This document shows positions 8,287 to 15,861 of a DNA stretch of 64,000 bases, piece after piece. Position 1 is the stretch's first letter. Every line of letters starts with the position of its first letter. Source of the DNA: an uncultured Bryobacterales bacterium. Lineage in GTDB: Bacteria; Acidobacteriota; Terriglobia; Bryobacterales; UBA6623. The stretch lies in contig CATOTH010000010.1 in assembly GCA_951813065.1 (NCBI GenBank), positions 302,113 through 366,112 of the forward strand, written 5' to 3'. The notes beneath the pieces are model-generated. The model saw only the letters and a list, made by a program, of their open reading frames with translations, was not told the origin of the DNA and searched no databases. Made by a program: the position numbers and the translations under genes.

Positions 8287-9274
8287 TTGCAGGACAATGG
8301 GGGCGTGGCTCCGGCGCTACCTCGAAGAGCACATCGTCAGTGAACGGAACCTGGCGGAGAACACCCGACAGAGCTATCGGGATACGTTCACCCTCTTGCT
8401 GCCATTCATCAGCGCAGGAGCCCGGAAACCGATCGACCGGCTGGTCATCGACGATCTCACCGCCGAAAGGCTGCGCGCCTTCCTCGACCATGTCGAGACG
8501 GAGCGTGGCTGCTCCGTGGAAACCCGGAACCGGCGCCTGACCGCCGTTCGCGCCTTCGCCCGCTTCGTGGCCAGCCGCGACCCCGCCCTGGTCGCCTGGT
8601 GCGGCCACATCCGCGCCATCCCGGTGAAGCGGGCAGCGCCGAAGCCGGTCGCCTGGCTGACCCGGGCGGAGACGGACGCCCTCCTTGCCGCCCCCGACAG
8701 GAAAACGCCAAGGGGCCGCACCGAACACGCCATCCTGATCTTCCTCGTGAACACCGGTGCCCGCGTCTCGGAGGCCTCCGGGCTCCGGATCGCCGACATT
8801 GCGTTCAGCCAAAGAAACGGAGGCTCTGCCCTTGCCACTCTCCATGGCAAGGGCGGCAAAGTCCGCCAATGCCCGCTGTGGAAGGAAACCGAACGGGTGG
8901 TGGCGGAACAGACAGCAGGGCGCTCAAACGGCGACCCCGTGTTCTCCAGCCGCTACGGCAGGGCCTATACCCGCTTCGGCATCTATCGCGTGGTCGAGCG
9001 CTGTGCAGCGGCAGTGCCGGAACTGTCCGGGAAGACGACAACCCCGCATGTGCTTCGACACACGGCTGCTTGCAGCCTCGTACGCGCCGGAGTCGATCTC
9101 AATACCATCCGTGCCTGGCTCGGCCATGTCAGTCTCGATACAACCAACATCTACGCCGAGATCGACCTCGAGATGAAGGCGCGGGCGATGGCACTCTGCG
9201 ATGCGGTCGAGGAGGGACCGACGCGGCCGTGGAAGGAGGATCGAGGGGTGATGGCGTTCCTCCGGTCACTCTGA
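8279..9274 (+). CDS. RIT tyrosine recombinase C
   Basis: A 331-residue tyrosine recombinase; ATG 8279 overlaps gene B by 8 nt. The N-terminal SAM-like domain (residues about 5-110) precedes VNTGARVSEASGL (Arg), HGKGGKVRQCPL (Lys), HVLRHTAACSLV (HxxR), and LGHVSLDTTNIYAEIDLE (His/Tyr). In RIT elements the third gene usually lies at the downstream end as here. Its last four codons fall in the right inverted repeat. Confidence 0.88.
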   Translation: MRDCRTMGAWLRRYLEEHIVSERNLAENTRQSYRDTFTLLLPFISAGARKPIDRLVIDDLTAERLRAFLDHVETERGCSVETRNRRLTAVRAFARFVASRDPALVAWCGHIRAIPVKRAAPKPVAWLTRAETDALLAAPDRKTPRGRTEHAILIFLVNTGARVSEASGLRIADIAFSQRNGGSALATLHGKGGKVRQCPLWKETERVVAEQTAGRSNGDPVFSSRYGRAYTRFGIYRVVERCAAAVPELSGKTTTPHVLRHTAACSLVRAGVDLNTIRAWLGHVSLDTTNIYAEIDLEMKARAMALCDAVEEGPTRPWKEDRGVMAFLRSL

Positions 9275-9370
9275 GCGCAGAAAGGAATGTTGCGGAGAGT
9301 CCGGCTTCACCGCTGAGAGACAAGCGCATTCCGGCGCATCGCAACATTCCCCGCACCGCAACATGTCACC
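9263..9370. repeat. RIT right inverted repeat
   Basis: Complement of 5952-6059 with one mismatch (C/T within the CG(A/G)(C/T)GC segment). It ends in GTCACC next to the resumed transposase codons. Confidence 0.88.
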
Positions 9371-9372
9371 AT

Positions 9373-9834
9373 GCTCCCCACCACGGCCTCGCCGGTGACA
9401 CGCCCTTGGATCGCTGGGCACAGGTCGGTGACCACGTGCGCTTTGCCGGCCCCGGCATCGACCTGCGGTGGATCTTCAGCTACCGCTTCGTGCGCCGCGT
9501 CAGCCGCGCCCGCACGGTCAACCTGCACGGCCGCCAGTACGAGACCGTAGCTGGGCTGGCCGGCCAGAAGGTCACCTTGGTGGTCGAGCCCGACGCCCCG
9601 CCCGAGCGGGCCCTGACGGTCCTGCACGAGGACGGCGAGAGCAGCCAGGCCACCCTGGTCGATCTCCAGGTCAACGCCCGCGCACGGCGCAGCCAGCCGC
9701 CCGCTGGGGACCCGCCGAAGCCCCCCGCCCGGCCCGCAACTCCCGACCGGGACCAGCGCCCCGCTCCGGCCAAACAGCAACTCCGGTTGCGCCAGCTGGC
9801 CGGCCCCGCTGCCGACCCCAAGGACAAACCCTGA
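9373..9834 (+). pseudogene. DDE transposase C-terminal fragment (Mu C-like domain)
   Basis: The last part of the transposon transposase: APHHGLAGDTPLDRWAQ, then a beta-barrel-like region typical of Mu/TniA C-termini (VRRVSRARTVNLHGRQYETVAGLAGQKVTLVVEP). It closes with a Pro/Arg-rich tail of about 50 residues. The stop overlaps the ATPase start (TGATG). It has no start codon of its own. Confidence 0.8.
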
Positions 9835-10631
9835 TGTACCGCCCGCATTTCGGCCTCACCGGCCTGCCCTTCGAAGCGCCCGCTGACAGCGCCGAGCTGT
9901 TCGCCTCCGAGGACGCGACCGAAACCGAGTCCCGCCTGCGGCACTTGCTCGAGTTGCGCGGCATCGGCCTGCTCACCGGCGAGCCCGGCTGCGGCAAGAC
10001 CAGCGCCTGCCGGCGTTTCGCCGACAGCCTGCATGACAGCCTCTACAGCGTCGGCTATGTGCGACTCACGACCGGCACGGTGATCGACACGTACCAGGCG
10101 GTCGGCTGGGCCCTGGGGCTGGAAACGCCGCGCTACCGCGCTCCGGCCTGCCAACTGATCCGGCGCGAGATCGAGCGCCTCGGCGAGGCCGGCAAGCTCC
10201 CCCTGCTGATCATCGACGAGGCCCACTACCTGCGCCACGACGTGCTCGACGAACTCCGCCTGCTGGTCAACTTCGGCCTCGACTCGCAGCGCCTGCTGTG
10301 CCTGCTGCTGGTCGGCCAGAGCGAGTTGCGGCGGCGGCTGGGACTGGCCCATCACGAGGCCTTCGCCCAGCGCATCGTGATGCGCTACCACCTCAACGGC
10401 CTGCGCCGCGAGGAACTCGCGCCCTACCTGCGGCACGCTCTCGCCCGGGCCGGCTGCGAGTTGGACCTGTTCGAGCCCGCCGCCTGCCAGGCGCTGTTCC
10501 AGGCCTCCCACGGCCTGCCCCGCCAGGTCAGCGCACTGGCCCATTACGCGCTGGTCGCGGCCGCCCTCGAAAAGGCCCGCTTGGTCAGCGCCGAGCATGT
10601 CCGCCGGGCCTGCGACGAGCTGCGTCCGTGA
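9834..10631 (+). CDS. ExeA/TniB-like AAA+ ATPase of the transposon
   Basis: A 265-residue AAA+ ATPase. The opening YRPHFGLTGLPFEAPAD is the hallmark start of ExeA/TniB-type transposition ATPases. Walker A is GEPGCGKTS (about residues 48-56), Walker B is LLIIDEAHYL (about 124-133), a sensor-like LLLVGQSELRRRL follows, then a lid domain ending in AEHVRRACDEL. In Mu/Tn7/Tn5053 systems such ATPases choose the target and activate the DDE transposase. It starts within the transposase stop and its own stop overlaps the TOPRIM gene start (GTGA), so the three are one translational unit. This gene is intact. Confidence 0.85.
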   Translation: MYRPHFGLTGLPFEAPADSAELFASEDATETESRLRHLLELRGIGLLTGEPGCGKTSACRRFADSLHDSLYSVGYVRLTTGTVIDTYQAVGWALGLETPRYRAPACQLIRREIERLGEAGKLPLLIIDEAHYLRHDVLDELRLLVNFGLDSQRLLCLLLVGQSELRRRLGLAHHEAFAQRIVMRYHLNGLRREELAPYLRHALARAGCELDLFEPAACQALFQASHGLPRQVSALAHYALVAAALEKARLVSAEHVRRACDELRP

Positions 10632-11521
10632 CTGGCCTGCCCCGGCACCGCCTGCGCGCAAACGCCGACCGTGTCCGCGACTGCCCCCTCGAGCCGCTCG
10701 CCGCGCGGCTCGGCTACGTGCGCGACCCGCGCCATCGCCATCGCTGGCGGCGCGACGGCGCGGTGCTCAGCATCCGCGGGACCCAGTTCTTCGACCACGC
10801 CTGTGGCCACGGCGGCGGCGGTGCCATTGATCTCGTCATGCACACCCACCGCTGCGGCTTCCGCCAAGCCGTCGACTTCCTCTCCGACCAACCGCTCCCG
10901 GCCGTCCCGGCCGCCCCGCTGGCTCCGGCCGCCCCCGCCCTGCGCCTGCCCGACCCCGTCGACTCGCTCTGGCCCCCCGTGCGCGACTTCCTGGTCCAGG
11001 CCCGCGGCCTCGACCCCGCCCTGCTGGAACGCTGCCGGCGCTCCGGCTCCCTCTTCGCCGACCGTCGCCGCAATGCCGTCTTTACCTGCCGTGACCGCTC
11101 CTCCAAGACCACCGGCGCCGAACTCGTTGGGATCGGCACGCTCCCCGATGGCTCCACCTTCAAGGGCCTCGCCCCCGGCTCCCGCCGCGACCGCGGCGGC
11201 TTCTGGCTGACGACCGGGTCCGCCCCGCCCGCCGCCGTCCTGATCGTCGAGAGTGCTGTGGATGCCCTCTCCGCCGTCCTGCTGCCCGCACCCGGCCTGC
11301 CCTCCGACTGCCTCGTCGCTTCCACCGCCGGCACAGCTCGACGCCTGCCCGGCTGGCTCCACGCCTGCCAGCACCTCCCTCTGCTGTGCGGCTACGACGC
11401 CGATCCCGCTGGCGACCAGGCCGCCCGCGCCCTGCTCCACCAGCATCCCCGCCTGCAACGCCTCCGCCCCCTCGGCGCCAAGGATTGGAACGACCTGTTG
11501 CGCCTGCCCGCTCCCCGCTAG
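10628..11521 (+). CDS. DUF3991/TOPRIM domain protein of the transposon
   Basis: A 297-residue protein starting at GTG 10628 (GTGA overlap with the ATPase). The N-terminal third (residues about 10-100: LAARLGYVRDPRHRHRWRRDG...FFDHACGHGGGGAIDLVMHTHRCGFRQAVDFL) matches the DUF3991/CHC2-like region of primase-related mobile-element proteins. The C-terminal third is a TOPRIM fold with VLIVESAVDAL (acidic Glu near 207) and GYDADPAGDQAA (DxD near 257), ending GAKDWNDLL. TOPRIM domains handle DNA ends or prime synthesis. Its place as the last operon gene of a transposon suggests a role in transposition or repair after it. The exact activity is unknown. Confidence 0.72.
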   Translation: MTGLPRHRLRANADRVRDCPLEPLAARLGYVRDPRHRHRWRRDGAVLSIRGTQFFDHACGHGGGGAIDLVMHTHRCGFRQAVDFLSDQPLPAVPAAPLAPAAPALRLPDPVDSLWPPVRDFLVQARGLDPALLERCRRSGSLFADRRRNAVFTCRDRSSKTTGAELVGIGTLPDGSTFKGLAPGSRRDRGGFWLTTGSAPPAAVLIVESAVDALSAVLLPAPGLPSDCLVASTAGTARRLPGWLHACQHLPLLCGYDADPAGDQAARALLHQHPRLQRLRPLGAKDWNDLLRLPAPR

Positions 11522-11717
11522 GCCCCATCCAACCCGGCCGAAGCGCAACCATCGCGACTGTTCCGGCCTCTCCGCAAACGTCCCGACCCTGCCGTCAAAC
11601 CTCCTCTCGGCAGCCCCCCTCCTGCCTGTCACACATCACAAATAATCCGGGAAACCGCCCCCTCCTGCTGCCGGAATAATCCGAAAATCTGCCGCCGGAA
11701 GACCCCGGAATTCAACA
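11522..11717. other. Transposon right end
   Basis: Non-coding. Read as its complement from 11717 it shows TGTTGAATTCCGGGG, two TTCCGGC(G/A)GCAG repeats, two CGGATTATT repeats and AGCAGGAGGGGG, several of which recur at the left end. Confidence 0.65.
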
Positions 11718-12337
11718 GGCAGGCGGTGCAGTTGCGGGATCCGGACCGGCAGGGGGCCGCGGTGCCGCTGAACGTGGTGCACGTGCGGGAGGAGAACGCG
11801 CCGGAGGGGGTGGCACGGCTGGAGTGGTTCCTGCTGACGAGTTTGCCGGTACAGACGCGGCAGGACGCGGAGCGGATGCTGGAGTGGTACCGGCTGCGGT
11901 GGCGGATCGAGGACTGGCACCGGGTGCTGAAGTCGGGCTGCAAGGTGGAGTACCTGGGGCATCGGCGGGGGGAGCGGATCGAGCGGGCGGTGACGATCAA
12001 CGCGGTGATCGCGTGGCGTCTGGCGGCGATGACGCTGATGGGGCGGGACACGCCGGAACTGCCGCCGGAGACGTGCTTCTCGGAGATCGAGATCGCGGCG
12101 TTGGAGGATTTCGCCAAGGATCGTCGGCAAGCACCGCCGGACAATCTCGGACGGGCGGTGCTGACACTGGCGATGCTGGGCGGGTATCTCAACTTCAAAC
12201 GCAAGCGCTATGCCCACCCGGGCCACAAGGTCATGTGGGAAGGCTACATACGCCTGGCGGCAATTAGGCAAGCCATCGAACGCGCTCGTCGCCTGAATAA
12301 AGCCAGCAAACTGTATCAGAAGATGCGATCACCATGA
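11718..12337 (+). pseudogene. IS4/Tn5-type transposase, C-terminal part
   Basis: The C-terminal part of the transposase begun at 1-647. The IS4 signature Y-x2-R-x3-E-x6-K is perfect in YRLRWRIEDWHRVLK (the Glu is the third catalytic residue), followed by KVEYLGHRRGERIERAVTINAVIAWRL and a Tn5-like end (LAMLGGYLNFKRKRYAHPGHKVMWEGY). The first usable start codon (GTG 11726) is internal, so this is not an independent gene. It begins with the right-hand GGCAG duplication. Confidence 0.85.
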
Positions 12338-12348
12338 TTTGTGTGTAA

Positions 12349-12867
12349 ACGGCAGGGCGCGCCACCGGCATTCCCGTGGTGGACCTTCATGAACTCGCAG
12401 CCGGCAAGCTCTCGGCACTGCTGTCACGCTGCAAGGCAAGGGACCTATTCGACAGCCGGTTGATCCTCGCCATGGACTCTCTCGACCTCCAGCGGCTCCG
12501 TCTCGCGTTCGTCGTCTACGGCGCGATGGATCGTAAGGACTGGCGGACAGTATCGGTCGCGGATGTGGGCGTGGACGTCGCAGAACTGGTCAACCAACTT
12601 GTCCCATCGCTTCATATCGGTGGTCTGGGAGGGCCGGACGCGGCGACCGCGTATGGAAAGACCCTGGTCGAGGAATGCCGGCAAGGGTTGTCGGCGGTGT
12701 TGCCGTTCACCGACACCGAGCGCGCTTTTTTGGACCTACTGCTGGACCAAGGGGAAATCGACGCGTCGCTCTTAACATGTGACCCTGCTATTCAGGAACG
12801 CATCCAAGCCCAGCCGCTGCTCAAATGGAAGGCCCTCAACGTACGGCATCACAAAGGATCGCCTTGA
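12349..12867 (+). pseudogene. AbiEii/AbiGii-type nucleotidyltransferase toxin, 3' part
   Basis: The frame resumes after a stop at 12346 and reads GIPVVDLHELAAGKLSALLSRCKARDLFDSRLIL, the characteristic C-terminal half of AbiEii-family toxins, and runs to 12867 (about 172 residues). The N-terminal nucleotidyltransferase motif (GGxxL/DxD) is missing, removed at the IS4 junction. GTG 12376 could start translation, but the product would lack the catalytic part. In AbiE systems this toxin is paired with an AbiEi antitoxin; none is visible here. Confidence 0.72.
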
Positions 12868-13361
12868 GAGACGGTGCCATCAATGGAGATTTCTGGCCAA
12901 TTCAGTCTGCCAGTTCCGAGCAAGCCGTCCCCTCCAATCGCCCGTTCAGCGCCGCGTGGAACGAATTTGGTGCGCACGTAAGACATCAAGAACGAGGCTT
13001 AGCGATTCGCTCTTCGAGTCATGGTTTCTCGCACCGGGCAGCGCCTTGATCGGAGTTCAAACGAGGACTCGCCTTGTGCAACCCTCTTCAGGACCACGCA
13101 CCATCACGCCCCGGAGTTGCCGGGAGGGTTGCTCCCTGTCGTGTGTTGCCCACGTGGAAGTGACATTCGAGCCCTGCGACGATAGCGGGTCGCCTCGCGG
13201 CTGAGCTACCGGGAGCGGGCAAAGAACGCCGAGGACGCTGGGGGCAACTTGCGGATCGGCTATTCATTGTCAGTCGAGCGGTGAGGTTCTCGCTCGTTCG
13301 TGACGGCCAGTGGAGCGCACCCGCGCGACGGGCCGGAGCCACAATGCGGGCGGAGCTGACA
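12868..13361. other. Intergenic stretch, nothing recognised
   Basis: About 490 bases between the AbiEii remnant and the DUF29 gene. Short overlapping frames exist, but none shows a family, start signal or conserved pattern. Confidence 0.5.
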
Positions 13362-14012
13362 ATGCCCACGCTGACCACCGAGCCGCCCGCCTCGCGTGCC
13401 GATGCATCCAAGCTCTACCGTCGGGACGGCTACGCCCGGGCGAAGCAACAGGCGGCGGCGCTACGCTGCCGGGACTACGAGCGCGTCGAGTGGGAGAACG
13501 TGATCGAGGAGATTGAGTCCATTGGGCGTGTCGAGCGGAATCCGTGGGTGTCGAATTGCGCCCGGGCGCTGGAGTACATGCTGTCGATCGAGCACTGCAA
13601 GACCTCGACTTCGGCGGATCTGGAGGACTGGGAGGCGGACATCGAAGCATTCCGGGGCGAGATTACGGACGCGATCAATGCTAGCCACAGCCTGCAACGC
13701 GAGTACGACGAGATCCTGGCGATGGCTTGGAAGATCGGGCGCCGCGATGCGGTCAGGCGTCTGGCCAAGTATGCGGCGCGGGCGGCGGGGAAGGGCAGCC
13801 CCAAGCCCTATCAGCGAGCCGCGGACGCGCAGCTGCCCGAAAACTGCCCGTACCTGGTCGAGCATGTCTGCCCCTACGACCCCAAGCGAGACAAGGTGCC
13901 GCGCAACGAGGTCCGGCCCCCCGGCGTCGCGGCGGCGCTGAACGCCGCCTTGGACAGGGACTACGAGATTATCCGTAGGGGACCGCGGCGCGGCTACAAG
14001 TGGTCACGCTAG
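13362..14012 (+). CDS. DUF29 family protein
   Basis: A 216-residue protein; ATG 13362 follows GGAG at a good distance, preferred over the frame opening at 13281. Residues 15-130 match the DUF29 family: YRRDGYARAKQQAAALRCRDYERVEWENVIEEIESIGRVER, then a helical region (LEYMLSIEHCKT...DWEADIEAFRGEITDAINASHSLQREYDEILAMAWKIGRRDAVRRL). DUF29 proteins are small helical proteins of unknown function, common in cyanobacteria and in mobile-element-rich genomes. The Lys/Arg-rich C-terminal part after residue 150 (CPYDPKRDKVPRNEVRPPG) is not part of the family core. Monocistronic here. Confidence 0.72.
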   Translation: MPTLTTEPPASRADASKLYRRDGYARAKQQAAALRCRDYERVEWENVIEEIESIGRVERNPWVSNCARALEYMLSIEHCKTSTSADLEDWEADIEAFRGEITDAINASHSLQREYDEILAMAWKIGRRDAVRRLAKYAARAAGKGSPKPYQRAADAQLPENCPYLVEHVCPYDPKRDKVPRNEVRPPGVAAALNAALDRDYEIIRRGPRRGYKWSR

Positions 14013-14121
14013 ACGCCAGCCCGGCCACAGCCGCTACGCGAGAGAGTGCCCGCAACGCGCTTCGGAGCGGATTCTCGGCGCGGATCTGCCAGCTCCGCTC
14101 GCACTGCAAGCTGCGAGCGGA

Positions 14122-14457
14122 GTGCCCCTTCCCCGCCAGAATCCCATATACCGCGCTTTCACCCAGTCCGCACCGAGGTTTCTTCGGGAGGACGGTGAAG
14201 CGGTGGCATCAGTGCTCACGGCGGACGAGCTGGCGGTGATCGAGGGCGTCACGGAGGCGGAGCGGTTGCGGCCGCCGCGGGAGCGGGGCCAGCCGGTGGG
14301 ACCGGACATTCGCAGCTGGGTCATGCTGCTGGCGCGCACGCGGGGCTGGCGTCCGAAGCAATACCGGGAACTGCCGGGGAACGGGGTGCTGTGGCAGGCG
14401 TACCGGCAACTGCAAGCGATAGTGCGCTACCGGCAGTCCCTGCGGGGGCCGCTGTAG
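14122..14457 (+). pseudogene. IS4/Tn5-type transposase C-terminal scar
   Basis: The 111-codon frame contains DIRSWVMLLARTRGWRPKQYRELPGNGVLWQAYRQLQAIVRYRQSL, which corresponds to the extreme C-terminus of Tn5-type IS4 transposases (pattern LLARLGGY...PPG...LWRGW.RL). No catalytic part remains. It is a second, older IS4-type insertion distinct from the copy at 1-12345. Confidence 0.6.
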
Positions 14458-14912
14458 GGGACCGTCAGGGGGAGCGCAGAACACTCTCCCGGAGGCACTG
14501 TCGTGGGTCGGGAATCCTTTCGGCCGGGCCGCAGGCGGGCTACGTCGGGAAATCCCCGGGGCGCAGCCCGAAGCCTGCCCGCTGGTCGCCGCTGATCCGT
14601 CTTGCCAACCCTGGCGCAACGGCGGAATGGCACCCCTTCGCAACGCCCTGACCGGAATGGCAACTCTGGCCGTACGGCCCAACCGGGTTCCAGCCGATGC
14701 GCGCGTCTGTCGTGCTGCGCTGGTGCGCCCTCCTTTCGCCCCCCAGTCTCCGGGAGGCCCATCCGGCACCATCAAGACCGAATGTGAGCCGCAGCCCCCA
14801 TTGGCTCGAAACCTCCAGCATCAACTATGTCCGGTCGCTAGGTTCTGGTGCTTGTCGAGCGCCAGAACCGCGTATAATGAAATCTCGGACGCGATCCAGG
14901 AGGTGGCCGACG
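14458..14912. other. Intergenic region with erpA promoter
   Basis: About 450 bases after the IS4 scar with no convincing gene; probably the rest of the decayed element up to about 14800, then the promoter of the Fe-S gene. Confidence 0.45.
14852..14878 (+). promoter_or_regulatory. Promoter of the ErpA/IscA-type gene
   Basis: A consensus -10 TATAAT at 14873-14878, with a weak TTGTCG at 14852-14857 (15-bp spacer) or TGCTTG at 14849 (18 bp). The leader of about 30 nt contains CCAGGAGGTGG (14897-14907) before ATG 14913. Confidence 0.55.
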
Positions 14913-15236
14913 ATGATTCAGATCACTGACACAGCCGTTGCGAAGGTCAACGAGATCCTTGCGCAACAGGAGCCCAAGCCGAAGGGCCTGCGCCTGTCAG
15001 TAGTCGGCGGCGGCTGCTCCGGCTTCCAGTATTCAATGGCCTTCGAGAACCAGCAGTTGCCGCTTGACAAGGTCTACAACTACGACGGCCTGCAGATCTA
15101 CGTGGATCAGGCCAGCCTGCTGTACCTTGACAACTGCCGCGTCGACTATGTCGAGACGATGGAAGGTGCCGGATTCAAGTTCGAGAACCCGAACGTCACT
15201 TCGACGTGCGGTTGCGGCAGTTCGTTCAGCGCGTAG
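14913..15236 (+). CDS. erpA: HesB/IscA-family iron-sulfur insertion protein (ErpA-like)
   Basis: A 107-residue A-type carrier that hands Fe-S clusters to apo-proteins in the cytoplasm. It has the family's full length and its three conserved cysteines: GGGCSGFQY (Cys near residue 36) and the C-terminal TCGCGSSF pair. ATG 14913 follows a strong AGGAGG. MIQITDTAVAKVNEIL is the usual start. No isc/suf genes are adjacent, so it acts as a stand-alone carrier. ErpA, IscA and SufA cannot be told apart with certainty from sequence alone; the gene symbol is therefore tentative. Confidence 0.88.
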   Translation: MIQITDTAVAKVNEILAQQEPKPKGLRLSVVGGGCSGFQYSMAFENQQLPLDKVYNYDGLQIYVDQASLLYLDNCRVDYVETMEGAGFKFENPNVTSTCGCGSSFSA

Positions 15237-15282
15237 CCTGGCGCTGACTCGCATCTGCTCTCGCGATTCCGCGGGAGGTTGA

Positions 15283-15861
15283 GTGGCATCGCGAGCGGAC
15301 TGGGACGCCAAGCACCGGGTTGTGGAAGGGCTCTTGCCAGGGCCGGACCCGTTCCTTGCCGAAGCCCGGCCCTACCTTGCTTTAGCTGCGGTGGGACCGC
15401 AATGCCTACGGGGCGTGGATGTGGCCAGCGGCGCTGGCCGTCATGCTGTCGAGATGGCCAGTTGGGGCATCGAGACCCTTGCCGTCGACTACTCCGACGT
15501 CGCGCTTCGAATTGCCGCAAGCCGGGCGGCGGCGGCAGGTTGCGGCCTGGCGACCCGGTGCCTCGACCTCGAAGATCCCGCCACTGATCTCGGCGATGGC
15601 GCCTACGATCTCGTCTCCGTCTTCAACTACTTGCACCGTCCACTGGTCCCGGCGTTGAAGCGTTGCGTTCGTCCTGGCGGCATCGTTGTTTACAAGACGT
15701 ACACTCAAGAGCAGCGCAAGTTCGACGCGGGACCCCGGAATCCTGCGTATCTCTTGCACGAGCGCGAACTCCTCGAACTCTTCGCAGGGTTCGATCACCT
15801 GGTCTATCGCGAAGCATGCGAATCCGAAGCCACCGCGGCCCTGATCGCGCGACGGCCCTGA
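15283..15861 (+). CDS. Class I SAM-dependent methyltransferase (TehB-like)
   Basis: A 192-residue protein starting at GTG 15283, seven bases after GGGAGG. The Rossmann motif I is GVDVASGAGRHAVEMASWG (near residue 43), motif II is LAVDYSDVALRIA, and an acidic DLVSVFNYLHRPLVPALKRCVRPGGIVVYKTY forms motifs IV-V. The layout matches the small TehB/thiopurine-type methyltransferases; the substrate cannot be inferred. It ends inside the start of the next gene (46-nt overlap), suggesting co-transcription. Confidence 0.82.
   Translation: MASRADWDAKHRVVEGLLPGPDPFLAEARPYLALAAVGPQCLRGVDVASGAGRHAVEMASWGIETLAVDYSDVALRIAASRAAAAGCGLATRCLDLEDPATDLGDGAYDLVSVFNYLHRPLVPALKRCVRPGGIVVYKTYTQEQRKFDAGPRNPAYLLHERELLELFAGFDHLVYREACESEATAALIARRP

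Larger units (their letters stand above)
5952..9370 (+). mobile_element. Recombinase-in-trio (RIT) element
   Basis: Three consecutive tyrosine recombinase genes overlapping by 4 and 8 nt are bounded by inverted repeats of 108 bp (5952-6059 and 9263-9370) that differ at one base. CACCAT occurs at both outer junctions (5924-5929 and 9367-9372). This arrangement is that of RIT elements. The last codons of the third recombinase lie inside the right repeat. Confidence 0.88.
648..11717 (+). mobile_element. 11,070-bp TniA/TniB-type transposon with TOPRIM gene
   Basis: The ends are TGTTGAAT at 648 and its complement ATTCAACA at 11710-11717. Sub-terminal repeats of the form TTCCGGCRGCAG occur at both ends, and CGGCAG(T/C)AGGAGGGGG is shared at about 679-697 and 11662-11679 (inverted). 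A GGCAG duplication flanks it. Cargo in order: DUF6431 protein (1024), DDE transposase (1694-9834 in three pieces), AAA ATPase (9834), DUF3991/TOPRIM protein (10628). The last three overlap by 1-4 nt as an operon. The element is inactive as it stands because its transposase is broken by two later insertions and a one-base deletion. Confidence 0.82.
1..12345 (+). mobile_element. IS4-family (Tn5-like) insertion sequence, interrupted
   Basis: The two halves of one Tn5-type transposase gene lie at 1-647 and 11718-12337, separated by an 11-kb transposon. The left IS end is outside the window. The right end is placed near 12345 because an AbiEii reading frame resumes there after a stop codon. I did not identify its inverted repeats, so the right boundary is approximate. 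Confidence 0.75.
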
